Source: Eucalyptus grandis (taxonomy: Eukaryota; Streptophyta; Magnoliopsida; Myrtales; Myrtaceae). Taken from it: a stretch of 64,000 nucleotides of DNA. Shown here piece by piece: positions 1-10,568 of this stretch. Numbering within the stretch: position 1 is the stretch's first letter; every line of letters begins with the position of its first letter. Position numbers and translations under genes: made by a program. The notes under the pieces were generated by a model that ran no database searches, had not been told where the DNA came from, and saw nothing but the letters and a program-made list of their open reading frames with translations. The stretch covers positions 7,502,001 through 7,566,000 of the forward strand of contig NC_052613.1 of the NCBI RefSeq assembly GCF_016545825.1. The letters are read 5' to 3'.

Positions 1-1260
1 CAGAGAGAGAAGAGGAGCGCGAAATTCAATGGAAAGACGAGAGGGGAGGAGGGAGGGGAGAGAAGAAAGAGGTGGGCAGAGCTCGGCTTCGATTTTAATG
101 GAGAAAGGAGAGAGCTTTTTTCATCCCCCTCTCTGGTCAGCTCTGTCCCTTTCTTGCCTACCCTGTGGAGCTGCTCTTCTTCTTCTTCTCCTCCTCCTCG
201 CTCGCTCGCTCTCACTGGTCGCGGCCTGGCGAGCGTTGACCCGGATTCGCCGCGGAGCGCCCATCTTAACGGTCCTAGTCCACGCGCTTATCCTGATGCC
301 GTTGCATGCGATCATTGCACCGGTCGGAATTTCCTCCCTTTTCTATCTTTTTTTTATTTATTTTTATTTATTTTTTTTTGGGATTTGTTTGGAATACGGC
401 AATGAGAGTGGTGGTGGTGGTGGTGGTGGAGGAGTCGTCGATGTCCGTATACCGATCGTTGAAATCGAGGGCATAAACATGTCGGGACAAATTAAATTCA
501 GTTTTTCGGGTTACAACAAAATAAAAGAGAATTTTTATTTTTGGGTAGAGAGAGCGAAAAAAATCTATTAGAGCGATGTCTTGTTACAATCAGCGTGGAT
601 TACCCGGCGAAATTCTCGTCCAATAAATCTTTCATTGTAAATTCGGAGCTATAAATTTGCCATTCTGAGTAACATGTGTTTTGACATCCTTCTTTACTCA
701 TTTGAGTCTCGGACTAGGACTCTAGGATTCGGTGTGGAGAATAGGCATAAATAAGTAAGAAAAGAATACTTCATTCTCCGGCCGTATGTAAAATCAATAG
801 GAAATGATCACTAAGCTGAGCAGCCATAAACGCGTCTTTGGTTTTAGGTATTTTTTTAATTGTTCCATGATAACAATGTACTTTAGACGATTTTTAAGCG
901 GGTAAAATTTTGAAGTTTTTTTTATGAAGATAAATGCTCGCGTGATTGACAGCACAAAAAGTTCACCAACACTTTTGTTTAAGGGGGGAAAGGTGAATGT
1001 CTTTTATTTTATTTTATTTTTCTGAGTGGAATATTCGTCGGGTTAAACCCAACTCAATGCCATAATTTGGCATTACTCTTGACTTTTATACTAAAAGTAC
1101 TAAGCATATAATAAAAAAGCAAAAAGGGACAAAATGCCAAAGTTGCTTGGACCACATTTCCTAACTTATAAATTAATTGAGGTGGGCCTTACGTGAAAAA
1201 AAAATTCAACAATGAAAGCTTCAATGGCCAGGCTTTCTAATGAGGTGGAACCCAGGAGGG
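1..1260. other. Purine-rich edge and AT-rich stretch, no gene recognised
   Basis: The first 120 bases are GA-rich on the plus strand and CT-rich on the minus strand, as in many plant 5' leaders, so they may belong to the start of a minus-strand gene lying to the left; nothing in the window proves this. A 180-codon open frame on the plus strand (29-571) has low-complexity composition (Arg/Glu-rich, then Leu and Gly runs) and is not believed. From 600 to 1260 the sequence is AT-rich; near 1180 it begins to resemble the DNA upstream of the U6 copies further right. Confidence 0.3.
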
Positions 1261-1410
1261 GTCCCACATCGATCATGAATACACAATCAAGACGGCGGAA
1301 GATGTCACTTTGGGGACATTTGATAAAATCATGATAAAATTGGAACAATAATACAAAGAAGATTAGTATGACCCCTGTGCAATGATGACACGCACAAATG
1401 GACCTTTTCA
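1261..1410 (+). pseudogene. Decayed U6 snRNA copy, type C (psi-C1)
   Basis: A USE-like GTCCCACATCG lies at 1261-1271. The U6-like part starts at 1304 with a damaged first stem-loop (GTCACTTTGGGGAC) and continues to about 1400 with recognisable U6 blocks, including GATGACACGCACAAAT. It carries an internal duplication of GATAAAAT, several substitutions in the ACAGAGA and AGC regions, and no clear TATA box or T-run terminator. The right half of the stem still reads GGGGAC, the plant consensus, unlike the complete copies in this window. Its 3' flank resembles the flanks of the decayed copies at 14052 and 18168. It is very probably non-functional. Confidence 0.85.
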
Positions 1411-1650
1411 GTATTATTTCTTTTCACATGTTTAGAGTCTTTTTGCTTTTTCAAATTTGACAACATTTTTGTCTATGGTTCTCTTTAATCTATACCTTGT
1501 GGCACCAATTTCTCTTTTCTAATCCCGGCTTCATTTCAACTTCATCGATTAAGTTTTCCAAAAAATATTTTCTTCGCTCCTTGGTTTTGAATATTTAGTA
1601 TCTATCTAGTAGTATTAATATTGGCTTCACACATTTACATTTTTTTCAAT

Positions 1651-1869
1651 TATGAATGTAAACCACTGGGATTCGTTCCAGTGGTCACCCTTCCAACATG
1701 GAAGGGGGGGTGAGAGGTTCAAATCTCTATATTCTCAGGGGGATGGGGTAGGGACGCGTTCAAGAGTGGGTTTCGACTTTCACGCCCTGCAAAAGGCAGG
1801 ACAAAAGTCTGAGAGTGAGTGTAGAGTAGGAATAGAATAGGACTGACAAAAAAAAATATGAATGTAGAC
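1651..1869 (+). mobile_element. tRNA-derived SINE with target-site duplication
   Basis: The body (1664-1856, 193 bp) begins near an A-box-like AGTGGT stretch and has a good pol III B box, GGTTCAAATCT, near 1717-1727. It ends in an A-rich tail. It is bounded by a 13-bp direct repeat, TATGAATGTA(A/G)AC, at 1651-1663 and 1857-1869, differing at one base. Internal pol III boxes, A-tail and long variable-length TSD are the hallmarks of a SINE inserted by target-primed reverse transcription. The SINE family is not assigned. Confidence 0.85.
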
Positions 1870-2411
1870 TTGATCTCGATAAGTTAATTCATGCGGTCAA
1901 ACTTCCAAAAAATTTCAGACAAAAAAGGAAAATTCCAAAAAAATAAAAATTACTAGTAGGAACAATACGATATTAAGTAGGGCGAACGGCTGAGGTAAGA
2001 AAAGGGAAAAGGAAACAAATAAAGTCAACAATATTATGTATATTTTACCAAAAGTTTAATTAGGTTTCTTACATCAACAAAAATGCTGATGTAATATGTG
2101 ACTAGGAATATATGCCTAGTATATTTCTTTTTGTTTTCCTAGTGATGGATGGTGTCTTAATACGTACTTTTGATCTATTTTGTATCGAATAAAATCTAAA
2201 TTTTAATGTTAGGTCCGTGTACATATCACGTGATGATTTTCGTTATTTACAATTCCATTGCAGTCATCTAACATTCTCCTTTTGAAAAATTTCATTGAAA
2301 ATATCATCACTTCGCCAAGAACAAGGTCACTTACGTTTTTGACGTAGTATAATGTCAAAAGAAGCACCTTGATCATTAAATATGTAGTCTAAATAAAGTA
2401 AAGCATGGGGA

Positions 2412-2655
2412 CCAAAGAGGTTGGTGGCATGGATGGAAACTGGAAAGGATGAGGGTGGGCCTTGCGTGGAAACAATAAATCATTCTTCAGGCCTTTCTTT
2501 AAAAAGCAAGAAATTCCACATTGAACATCAGCATATGCCACTTAAACGTCCAAAGGAAGTTGAACAATACCCAAAAAAAAAAAAGCGTGGACCCTCCGCA
2601 AGGATGACAACTGACAAGCACAAGTTAAAAAATTTGTCCAAATTTTTCAGTTGAA
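2412..2655 (+). pseudogene. Strongly decayed U6 copy, type D (psi-D1)
   Basis: The upstream part resembles the promoters of the type B U6 genes: a GGGCCTTGCGTGGAAA stretch, a CTTTCTTTAA stretch and a damaged USE (TTCCACATTGA near 2512). The gene body is reduced to its 3' half, with CCTCCGCAAGGATGACA near 2592-2610 followed by a broken tail and a short T-rich end near 2645. The 5' stem, ACAGAGA box and AGC triad cannot be found. A sister copy with the same damage lies at 8340-8500, so the decay preceded the duplication of this block. Confidence 0.7.
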
Positions 2656-2931
2656 CTTGTTTATTATATTTCTCATGCATGTTGCTCCTCATTTCGAGTA
2701 CTTTTATATCTATTGATGTTGTGGTTGGCTCGATTATTTTTGAAGCATTTTCAAAGCTTTGCAAATATTTGACATTTGTTTACATTCACCATTTACAAAA
2801 CAAAGATTGGGGAACAATTAAAGTGCACCCACATTTGGGAGTTTTTATATGTTTTTATTTATAATCCAGTACATGGAGGCTAATGAAACACTTTACAAGC
2901 TTCATTAACCGATTGAGTTCAAATTTTTCTT

Positions 2932-3595
2932 GTGCAATTGGCCTTGACCTATAGGAATTTGCATATGATGGATGATGGAGAATTGACCTCCGGTTTTGAA
3001 CTAAAAATCCTCCAATACACTTGATCAACTATATCGGTCCTAAGGGTTGGTTTACAATTTTAGAGTGGTGCCTTATTTTAGGTTTAGATCTTTGCCAGTG
3101 CAATTGGCCTGGACCTATAGGAATTTGCATACGATGGACGATGGAGAATTGACCTCCGGTTTCAAACTAAAAATCCTCCAATACACCTAATCAACTCTAT
3201 CAATCCCAAGGGTTGGTTTACCATTTTAGGGTGGTGCCTTATTTTAGGTTTAGATCTTTGCCTGTGCAATTGGCCTAGACCTATAGGAATTTGCATACGA
3301 TGGACGATGGAGAATTGACCTCCGGTTTCGAACTAAAAATCCTCCAATACACCTGATCAACTCTATCAATCCCAAGGGTTGGTTTACCATTTTAGGGGGG
3401 TGCCTCATTTTAGGTTTAGATCTTTGCCTGTGCAATTGGCCTGGACCTATAGGAATTTGCATACAATGGATGATGGAGAATTGACCTCCGGTTTCGAACT
3501 AAAAATCCTCCAATACACCTAACTCTATCAATCCCAAGGGTTGGTTTACGATTTTTGGAATGGTGCCTTATTTTAGGTTTTGTAAGTTTGTCCAA
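2932..3595 (+). repeat. Tandem repeat, 166-bp period, about four copies
   Basis: The motif GTGCAATTGGCC begins units at 2932, 3098, 3264 and 3430, an exact 166-bp spacing each time. Units are about 90-95 percent alike by eye and read through CTATAGGAATTTGCATA and CAAGGGTTGG blocks. The homologous block to the right (8790-8960) has only one unit, so the expansion happened after the two blocks separated. No coding content is apparent. Confidence 0.9.
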
Positions 3596-3866
3596 TGCTT
3601 TATGCTAATGCTTTATGTTTTTCTCGTGAGCGAACATTTCAATGGCTCTTACCATGTTGCTTAGCTACAACATAAATTATGTGGGACTTACTGAATATTA
3701 GCATCTTAGCAAGCCCATGGTTATAGGCTTAACCGCCTCAAATCTTTGAATCGCAATATTGCTCAGTCACACATTCCAATGGTAACTTCCAAAGAATATC
3801 TTTAACGTTGGTCGCCCCTTTCAATTAATTTATTTATAAAAAGGGAATATGTAATTATTAATCTAT

Positions 3867-4172
3867 CTTTATTTTTGAGATTAGAACACCACAAGTGTCG
3901 TGATTTTTTGTTCGGTCACTTAAATACCATAACTTCTAAAAATACATTCACTCGGTTGCTATAGTGCCAAAAAATTTTAGAAATATTCACCTAAGTGCTG
4001 CAAATCTAACTCGACATAGCACTTGTGGTAAACTTTTTTAAAAAACCACAACATTCAAGTGATTGCGAAAAAAAATTAATAGTGCTTAAGTGATTGAAAA
4101 AAAATAATTACGACATTCATTTGAGCATGTGCAAAAGTCATAACGTTTGTGATGTCATTTTTCTTTACTTTT
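3867..4172. mobile_element. Small foldback (MULE-like) element
   Basis: A 286-bp AT-rich sequence (3877-4162) whose two ends are imperfect inverted repeats, built of alternating phrases such as CACTTAAAT and CATAACTT. It is flanked by the 10-bp direct repeat CTTTATTTTT / CTTTACTTTT at 3867-3876 and 4163-4172. A TSD of 9-11 bp with long imperfect terminal inverted repeats fits non-autonomous Mutator-like elements. A second copy in the homologous block lies at 9244-9600, so it was inserted before that block was duplicated. Confidence 0.6.
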
Positions 4173-4518
4173 AGTTTTCACTTTTTCCAAAGAATGCGTC
4201 TCACATTGCTCTCTTTCCTTTATCATGGACAAGAATACTTTGTTAAGTCTTTTAAATTATTTCGCGTTAAAATGTAATCCAAGTGGATTGTTTGTTGGGC
4301 CAAGCCCAACCCAATGTCATTGTTTCACATTGCTCTTTAACTTGTAGTAAAGCAACCCCAACATAATTCAAGTGGATTGTTTGTTGGGCCAAGCCCAACC
4401 CAGTTCTTGGGCCACATGTCCTAACTTTGCCTATACTAATCTGGGCCTTACATGAATAAAAATTTTTAGCAATGAAAGCTTCAATGGCCAGGCTTTCAAA
4501 TAGTAGAAGCTAGGACGA

Positions 4519-4562
4519 GTCCCACATTGACCAAGAGCACAGATGCACCTCAGTTTATATTG
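4519..4562 (+). promoter_or_regulatory. U6 promoter A1: USE and TATA box
   Basis: USE GTCCCACATTG at 4519-4529 (one mismatch to RTCCCACATCG) and TATA box TTTATATT starting at 4554, 24 bp later. In plants this short USE-TATA spacing is what directs RNA polymerase III rather than II to snRNA genes. Upstream, the phrase GGGCCAAGCCCAACC occurs twice (near 4290 and 4390) in a short tandem duplication. Confidence 0.85.
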
Positions 4563-4583
4563 TCCAAGTGAGAAAAAGAGCTT

Positions 4584-4603
4584 GTCTCTTTGGAGACATC
4601 TGA

Positions 4604-4635
<32 letters not shown>

Positions 4636-4685
4636 GGCCCCTGCGCAAGGATGACACCCACAAATCGAGAAATGGTTCAAATTTT
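4584..4685 (+). ncRNA. U6: U6 snRNA copy A1 (slightly mutated)
   Basis: This encodes the spliceosomal catalytic snRNA U6. From GTCTC at 4584 the sequence follows plant U6 for about 102 nt: 5' stem-loop, GATAAAATTGGAACGATAC, the ACAGAGA box, the AGC triad, the internal stem-loop region and a 3' end before a T-run at 4682-4690, the expected pol III terminator. Compared with its sisters it has a changed tetraloop (TTTG for TTCG), GACACCC for GACACGC, and GGTTC for GGTCC near the 3' end. The promoter also has one USE mismatch. It may be expressed weakly or be an early pseudogene. Confidence 0.88.
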
Positions 4686-4757
4686 TTTTTATAATTTTAC
4701 TTGTATGTTTTGAGTTAGTCCAAACTTTATAACATTTATCTCTTTGCCATGACTTTC

Positions 4758-5230
4758 ACCTTATTTGTATGTATTTGTAAACAAGTAAAAACTTTTCTAT
4801 AATCTTAGCTTATTATACAATATGACAACAATTTCATGTTTTATTATCTACTTCATTTCTAACTTTACAAATTAAGTTCACCAAATATATTTTATTTGCT
4901 TCTTAATTTTATTTATTCTAAATTTTATAGCATTTAACTTTTTACAATTCCTTTCACCTTGTGCACATGTATTCAAAAAAAAAAAAAAAAAAAAACTCTA
5001 TAACATATATTACCTTATTTGTATGTATTTGTAAACAAGTAAAAACTTTTCTATAATCTTAGCTTATTATACAATATGACAACAATTTCATGTTTTATTA
5101 TCTACTTCATTTCTAACTTTACAAATTAAGTTCACCAAATATATTTTATTTGCTTCTTAATTTTATTTATTCTAAATTTTATAGCATTTAACTTTTTACA
5201 ATTCCTTTCACCTTGTGCACATGTATTCAT
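4758..5230 (+). repeat. Very recent tandem duplication, about 254-bp period
   Basis: About 215 bp starting at ACCTTATTTG recur at 4758 and 5012. By eye the two copies are identical over this length, including AT-rich stretches that normally diverge fast, so the duplication is recent or the result of conversion. The junction between copies contains an A-run (4976-4996) and TAACATATATTACC, a phrase that recurs just after the second copy. Confidence 0.9.
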
Positions 5231-6252
5231 GAACAAAAAAAAACTTTATAACATATATTACCTTGTTTCCCAATATCACAAAATTTTATTTTTCAATTTG
5301 CGGCTCCATGTTAGCTTCACTAATTAAGTACGGCAAATATTTTTTTCTATATTTCTGTCACACATGTGCGGTTTTATGTTTATGCATGTATCCTTTCAAT
5401 GTGGATAAGTTAATTATGCCAATTAATTTAACTTCCAAAAATTTTCTGGCCACAAAGAAAAATAAAACAAAAATTATTAGTAGGAACAATCCGGTATTAA
5501 GTAGGGAACAACTGAGAAAATGAAAAAATAAAAAAATATAGTCAACAATATCCTATGTATCTACCAAAAGTTTAATTAGTTTTCTTATTTCAATGAAATT
5601 GGTCATGTAATATATGGCAATTGGTGTATGCCTTGTATAATTCTTTTCTTTTTTCCTAATGATAAATGGTGAGTTAAATATATGGATTTGATTCTATATT
5701 TTGGTGTCATTACCTCTCAAAATTCGAATAAAATCTAAATAAAATGTCAGGTTCGCAAAATTCCTTTCTCGTGTCTACATAAAAATGGTTTTTGATCCTA
5801 TTCGTCAATGATTACAAACCTCAGTTTATATTTATTTTTCAGATTTATCATAATCCTTTTTTTATATTTATTATGTCTACATATATAAAGCTGTGGACAA
5901 ACACAAAATAGAGGGAATTTTTTGATAAAATATAACTTATTCTAATGAATTTAGAAAAAAATTCAACTACAAACCACATGATGATTGTTACTGCTCACAA
6001 TCCCATTTCAATCATCTAACATTCTCCTCTTGAAAATTCATTGAAAATATAAGCACTTCACCAAGAATGAAGTCACTTACATTTTGCAATGTCAAGAGAA
6101 TGCCTTTGGTTATTAAATATGTAATCTAGATAAAGTAAAGCAAAGAGACAAAAAGCTTGGTTGCGTGGACCCATGTAACTTTGGAAGGATATGGTTGGGC
6201 CCCTTATGGAAATACAACATCTTCTTTTAAGCCTTTCTTTAAGGAGAGAAGA
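5231..6252. other. U6 array spacer, no gene seen
   Basis: AT-rich spacer between U6 copies A1 and B1. It is closely similar over its whole length to 10980-11973, the spacer between copies A2 and B2, which shows that the array expanded in blocks holding both genes. The last 200 bp include GTTGGGCCCC and CTTTCTTTAAGG phrases shared by all type B promoters. I see no coding signal. Confidence 0.7.
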
Positions 6253-6295
6253 GTCCCACATCGAACAAAACCACACATCCACTCTGCTTTATATG
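6253..6295 (+). promoter_or_regulatory. U6 promoter B1: USE and TATA box
   Basis: Perfect USE GTCCCACATCG at 6253-6263 and TATA box TTTATATG at 6288-6295, separated by 24 bp, the pol III-type spacing of plant U6 genes. The TATA box starts 31 bp before the RNA start at 6319. Confidence 0.93.
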
Positions 6296-6318
6296 CACAA
6301 GCAAGACAAAGAAGAGTT

Positions 6319-6338
6319 GTCTCTTCGGAGACATCTGA

Positions 6339-6370
<32 letters not shown>

Positions 6371-6420
6371 GGCCCCTGCGCAAGGATGACACGCACAAAT
6401 CGAGAAATGGTCCAAATTTT
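6319..6420 (+). ncRNA. U6: U6 snRNA gene B1
   Basis: Complete plant U6 snRNA, the catalytic RNA of the spliceosome. It begins GTCTCTTCGGAGAC, followed by the ACAGAGA box (near 6354), an intact AGC triad, the GGCCCCTGCGCAAGGATGAC stretch and the conserved 3' part, ending before a T-run at 6417-6424. I see no change in any core element. The 5' stem differs from the Arabidopsis-type GTCCCTTCGGGGAC by a paired C-to-T and G-to-A change that keeps the stem. With an intact USE and TATA box this copy is very likely active. It is followed by a run of tandem repeats. Confidence 0.97.
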
Positions 6421-6429
6421 TTTTCACCT

Positions 6430-6825
6430 TTTTAATCTAAGTTTTGAACCGGTATAAAATAATCTAAGTTTTGAACCGGTATAAAATATTTAAGCTCATC
6501 TATTATATTTCTCACAAATGTCACTCCTCATCTCGAGTACTTTTGTATCTATTGATATTATATTTGACATGTTCAAAAGTTTTGAACCGGTATAAAATAA
6601 TCTAAGTTTTGAACCGGTATAAAATATTTAAGCTCATCTATTATATTTCTCACAAATGTCACTCCTCATCTCGAATACTTTTGTATCTATTGATATTATA
6701 TTTGACATATCCAAGTTTTGAACAGGTATAAAATATTTAAGCTCATCTATTATATTTCTCAAGAATGTCACTTCTCATCTCGAGTATTTTTGTATTTATT
6801 GATATTATATTTGAGATATCGGATG
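6430..6825 (+). repeat. Tandem repeat downstream of U6 B1
   Basis: Three units beginning TTGAACCGGTATAAAATATT at 6471, 6609 and (with one change) 6718, so spacings of 138 and 109 bp. Units also share AAGCTCATCTATTATATTTC. A shorter extra piece of the unit accounts for the longer first spacing. The comparable position after U6 B3 also has a tandem duplication (90 bp), while that after B2 has one unit. Confidence 0.85.
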
Positions 6826-8339
6826 TATACTTGCAATTATCATATATAAATTGAAGATTGGGAACAATTGAAGTGCATCTCAATTTGGATGACATTTCTT
6901 ATGAATTTTACTCCTCACCTCAAGTTGGAGGAGTTTGCATATAATTCATGGAATTTGAATAATTGACCTCGAGTTCTGAAGTGGAAATCCTCCCCCATAT
7001 AACTATACCAATCATGAGTATTAGTTTACCCTTTTGGGATAACACCTTGCTTCAAGTTTAATAACTTTTTCCCCAATGTCTTATGCTAATGTTTATTGTT
7101 CTTTCTACGAGCATATCTTTGAGCCATCTTTAATTGGCTTGTATTACATTATCTAGCTCTAATATGACTCGTGTAGGATTTCATGGCTACTAGCATCTTG
7201 ATCAATATGTGGTGACTAGTTCATAAATCTCGAATATTTGAGTCGTGAGTGGTGTGAAGTAATTATAATTCAAATCTGAGTGAGGAGTATAAAACTCTTA
7301 TTATATAAATTATTGTTGGACAACTAAACCGAATCGCAATTTAAAAGTTGTTGATTCTCTCTCTCTCCTTTAAAGTTCAGTAGCTACAAGTTTTTGTATA
7401 AAGTGTCTTTACCCTGAGAAGACAAATAATCATTCATGCAAAGGAAGAAGACGACATGTGTCTTACGAGTAGCTCAACAAAATTTAGTTAAAATAATTTA
7501 TCTTGAAAGAAGAGCCCTTTTGTTTAGGCCAAGTCAATAATTGGCCATCATTAGCAATTCTTAAGTTAACCATATGTGGCCAAGAGCATATGAAATCATA
7601 CGTGAACAAGAAAATCGGTGTCCGTTGTAGATAAGTTCGAAAAAATTTGAATCCACCGAAATTATGGATAAATCATACTGAATGCTAGCAAAGTGTCGAT
7701 TTAGTGAACTTAAAACTTAATAATGATATATTCCAAATTTAATTTCAAGACATCGGACTTGGGACAATTACAATCGTGAAAAATCATCTTCTGCATTTTC
7801 CGCACAAGATTGACATTCCAACTAAGATTTTCTCCATGCCAACCCGATTTATAAGTCAAATCATACTTAGCTTTATACTCTAAATATTAATATTATTAGA
7901 TAAGAAAAAGAGAAAAGGAAACAAATGTAGTCAACAATATTATGTATATTTTACCAAAAGTTTAATCAGGTTTTTCTTATATCAACGAAATTGTTGATGT
8001 AATATGTAACGAGGAATGTATGCCTAGTATATTTCTTTTTGTTTTTCCTAAAGATAGATGGTGTCTTAATATGTACTGTTGATCTATTTTTGGATAGAAT
8101 CAAATCTAAATTTTAATGTTAGATTGATGTACATATTACGTAATGATTTTCATTATTTATAATCTTATTGCAGTCATCTAACATTTCCTCTTGAAAAATT
8201 TCATTGAAAATATCGTCACTTCGCCAAGAACAAGGTCACTTACGTTTTTGACGTAGTATAATGTCAAAAGAAGCACCTTGATTATTAAATATGTAGTCTA
8301 AATAAAGTAAAGCATGGGACCTCAAGGACAAATGATTGA
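6826..8339. other. U6 array spacer, no gene seen
   Basis: AT-rich spacer. The first 400 bp resemble the spacers after U6 B2 (12230-12900) and B3 (16480-17050). The middle part, about 7320-7880, has no counterpart that I can see elsewhere in the window and shows no coding signal. From about 7900 the sequence matches 2000-2500, the lead-in to the decayed type D copy. Confidence 0.6.
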
Positions 8340-8500
8340 TTTACCCATTCAAAGCATACGCCACTTGGACTTACATACACAAGCGAGAGAAATGTCCTAT
8401 TAAATTAGAACAATACAAATGAATTAAAAAAAAAAAAAACAAATTTAACGTGGACCCTCCGGAAAGATGACAGGCACGAGTTAAAAAAAAAAAAAGTTTG
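8340..8500 (+). pseudogene. Strongly decayed U6 copy, type D (psi-D2)
   Basis: Sister of the decayed copy near 2412-2655. Fragments of U6 remain in order: AAATTAGAACAATAC near 8403, then CCCTCCGGAAAGATGACA near 8453-8470 and a T-rich tail, but the USE is missing and the ACAGAGA-AGC segment is replaced by an A-run. It cannot be functional. Confidence 0.7.
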
Positions 8501-9243
8501 TTCAAATTTTTCAATTGAACTCGTTTATTATATTTCTCATGCATGTTGCTCCTCATTTCGAGTACTCTTATACCTATTGCCGTTGCGGTTGGCTCGATTA
8601 TATTTAAAGCATTTTCAAAGCTTTGCAATATTTGACATTTGTTTACATTCACCATATACAAAACAAAGAGTGGGGAACCATTAAAGTGCACCTGCATTTG
8701 TGAGTTTTTATATGTTTTTTATTTATAATCCAGTACATGGAAGTTAATGAAACACTCTATAAGCTCCATTAATCGATTGAGTTCAGATTTTTACCTGTGC
8801 AATTGGCCTTGACCTATAGGAATTTGCATACGAAGGATGATGGAAAACTGACCTCCGATTTCAAACTAAAAATCCTCCAATAAACCCGATCAACTATGTC
8901 AATCCTAAGGGTCGGTTTATGATTTTTGGAGCGGTGCCTTATTTTAGGTTTTGTAACTTTGTCCCAACGCTTTACGCTAATGTTTTATGTTTTTCTCATG
9001 AGCAAACATCTCAATGGCTCTTATTATGTTGCTACATATTACGTGGGATTTACTGAATATTAGCATCTTAGCAAGCCCGTGGTTATGGGCTCGACCACCT
9101 CAAATCTTTGAATTGCAGCCGGTGCAAAGTAGCTACGGCTCAGTCGTACATTCCAATGATAACTTCCAAAGGATATTGTCAATGTCGATTGCCTCTTTCA
9201 ATTAATTTATTTATAAAAAAAGGATATATAATTATTAATTTAC
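8501..9243. other. U6 array spacer, no gene seen
   Basis: Homologous to 2650-3866. The 166-bp repeat that is expanded to four copies there is present here once, around 8790-8960. No coding signal is seen. Confidence 0.6.
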
Positions 9244-9601
9244 CTTTATTTTTAAGATTAGAACACCACAAGTGTCATAATTTTTTAACTAATTTGAGTG
9301 CTATAACTTTTTATTTGACTACTTAAATGCCACAACTTCTAAAGAACATTCACTTGACTGCCGTAGTCCAAATTTTTTTAGAAATATGCACCTAAGTGCT
9401 AGGAATCCAACTCGGCATAGCACTCATGGTAAAATTTCTTAAAAAATTACAAAATTTAAGTGATAAATTGAAAATTTATATGACATTCAAGTGATTGGGA
9501 AAAAAGTTATAGTGTTTAAGTGATTGAAAAAAAAATTACAACATTTAAATGAGCATGTGTGAAAGTCATAACATTTGTAGTGACATTTTCCTTTATTTTT
9601 A
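9244..9601. mobile_element. Small foldback (MULE-like) element, second copy
   Basis: Orthologous to the element at 3867-4172: same end sequences and same flanking 10-11-bp repeat CTTTATTTTTA (9244-9254 and 9591-9601). The body is 9255-9590. It sits at the same place in the repeated block, so it moved with the block and is not an independent insertion. Confidence 0.6.
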
Positions 9602-9666
9602 GTTTTCACTTTTTCCAAAGAATATGTCTTGCATTGCTCTCTTTCCTTTATCATTAATAGGAGTAC

Positions 9667-10075
9667 CTTGTTAATAGAGGTGATCGGTTTTTGGTCCAAT
9701 TCGATTCCACCTAGGAATCGAGAACCAATTTTTGGGATCGGAGACTAGATGGGGAATAGATTGAACCGATTGGTTTTGTTTATTTTGGTTTGGTCCTATA
9801 GAATCGATCACTTAGCAAAAAAAAAAAAAAAAAATTAAAAAAATACGAGAATTTTTACTATTTTTAGGTTTTATGACTATTTTTTAGAAATTAAAAATAT
9901 TTTTAATGAAAAAGAGTCGATCCGTTAGGTCCAGCTTCTCATCCGAAATCGAGAACCAAACCGACAATCACTTCAAGAATCAGACTAATCCCTACGGGAA
10001 TTAAACCAAACAGGCCGGTCTGGTCTGGGCGGTTTTCGATTTGGGCAGTCTGACATGCTCACCCTTGCTTGTTAA
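9667..10075. mobile_element. hAT-like MITE with 8-bp TSD
   Basis: A 393-bp element (9675-10067) flanked by the perfect 8-bp direct repeat CTTGTTAA at 9667-9674 and 10068-10075. Ends are short inverted repeats: TAGAGGTGA on the left and TCACCCTTG on the right. The body is made of short arms of GAATCGAGAACC and GGTTTTGGTCC type in both orientations. An 8-bp TSD points to the hAT superfamily. The sister block near 4245 has the uninterrupted target (TTTGTTAAGTC), so this insertion is younger than the block duplication. Confidence 0.88.
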
Positions 10076-10097
10076 GTCCTTTTAATTATTTCATGTT

Positions 10098-10345
10098 AAA
10101 ATGTAATTCAAGTGGATTGTTTGTTGGGCCAAGCCCAACCCAATGTCACTATTTGACATTGCTCTTAACTTATTATAAAGCACTCCCCACATAATTCAAG
10201 TGGATTGTTTATTGGGCCAAGCCCAACCCAGTGCTTGGGCCACATGTCCTAACTATTTGACATTACTCTTAACTTGTTGTAAAGCACTCCCCACATAATT
10301 CAAGTGGATTGTTTACTGGGCCAAGCCCAACCCAGTGCTTGGGCC
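10098..10345 (+). repeat. Short tandem repeats upstream of U6 A2
   Basis: Three units starting with AATTCAAGTGGATTGTTT, each followed by GGGCCAAGCCCAACCC, begin near 10105, 10194 and 10298. The same phrase occurs twice upstream of U6 A1. The copies differ by whether the GTGCTTGGGCCACATGTCC phrase is present. GGGCC and GCCCA motifs resemble the telobox/site-II-like GGCCCA elements common in plant growth-related promoters; a role here is only a guess. Confidence 0.8.
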
Positions 10346-10450
10346 ACATGTCCTAACTTTGCCTGTACTAATCTGGGCCTTACATGAATAAAAAAATTTA
10401 GCAATGAAACCTTCAATGGCAAGGCTTTCAAATAGTAGAAGGTAGGACGA

Positions 10451-10493
10451 GTCCCACATCGACCATGAACACAAATGCACCTCAGTTTATATT
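10451..10493 (+). promoter_or_regulatory. U6 promoter A2: USE and TATA box
   Basis: Perfect USE GTCCCACATCG at 10451-10461 and TATA box TTTATATT at 10486-10493, with 24 bp between them. RNA start is 31 bp after the TATA start. Flanks are type A and differ from type B outside these two elements. Confidence 0.93.
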
Positions 10494-10516
10494 GTCCAAG
10501 TGAGATGAGAGAGATT

Positions 10517-10536
10517 GTCTCTTCGGAGACATCTGA

Positions 10537-10568
<32 letters not shown>

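Noticed and set aside
29..571. 180-codon open frame at the left edge
   Set aside because: Low-complexity Arg/Glu, Leu and Gly runs caused by GA-, CT- and GGT-rich DNA; no domain, no codon preference.
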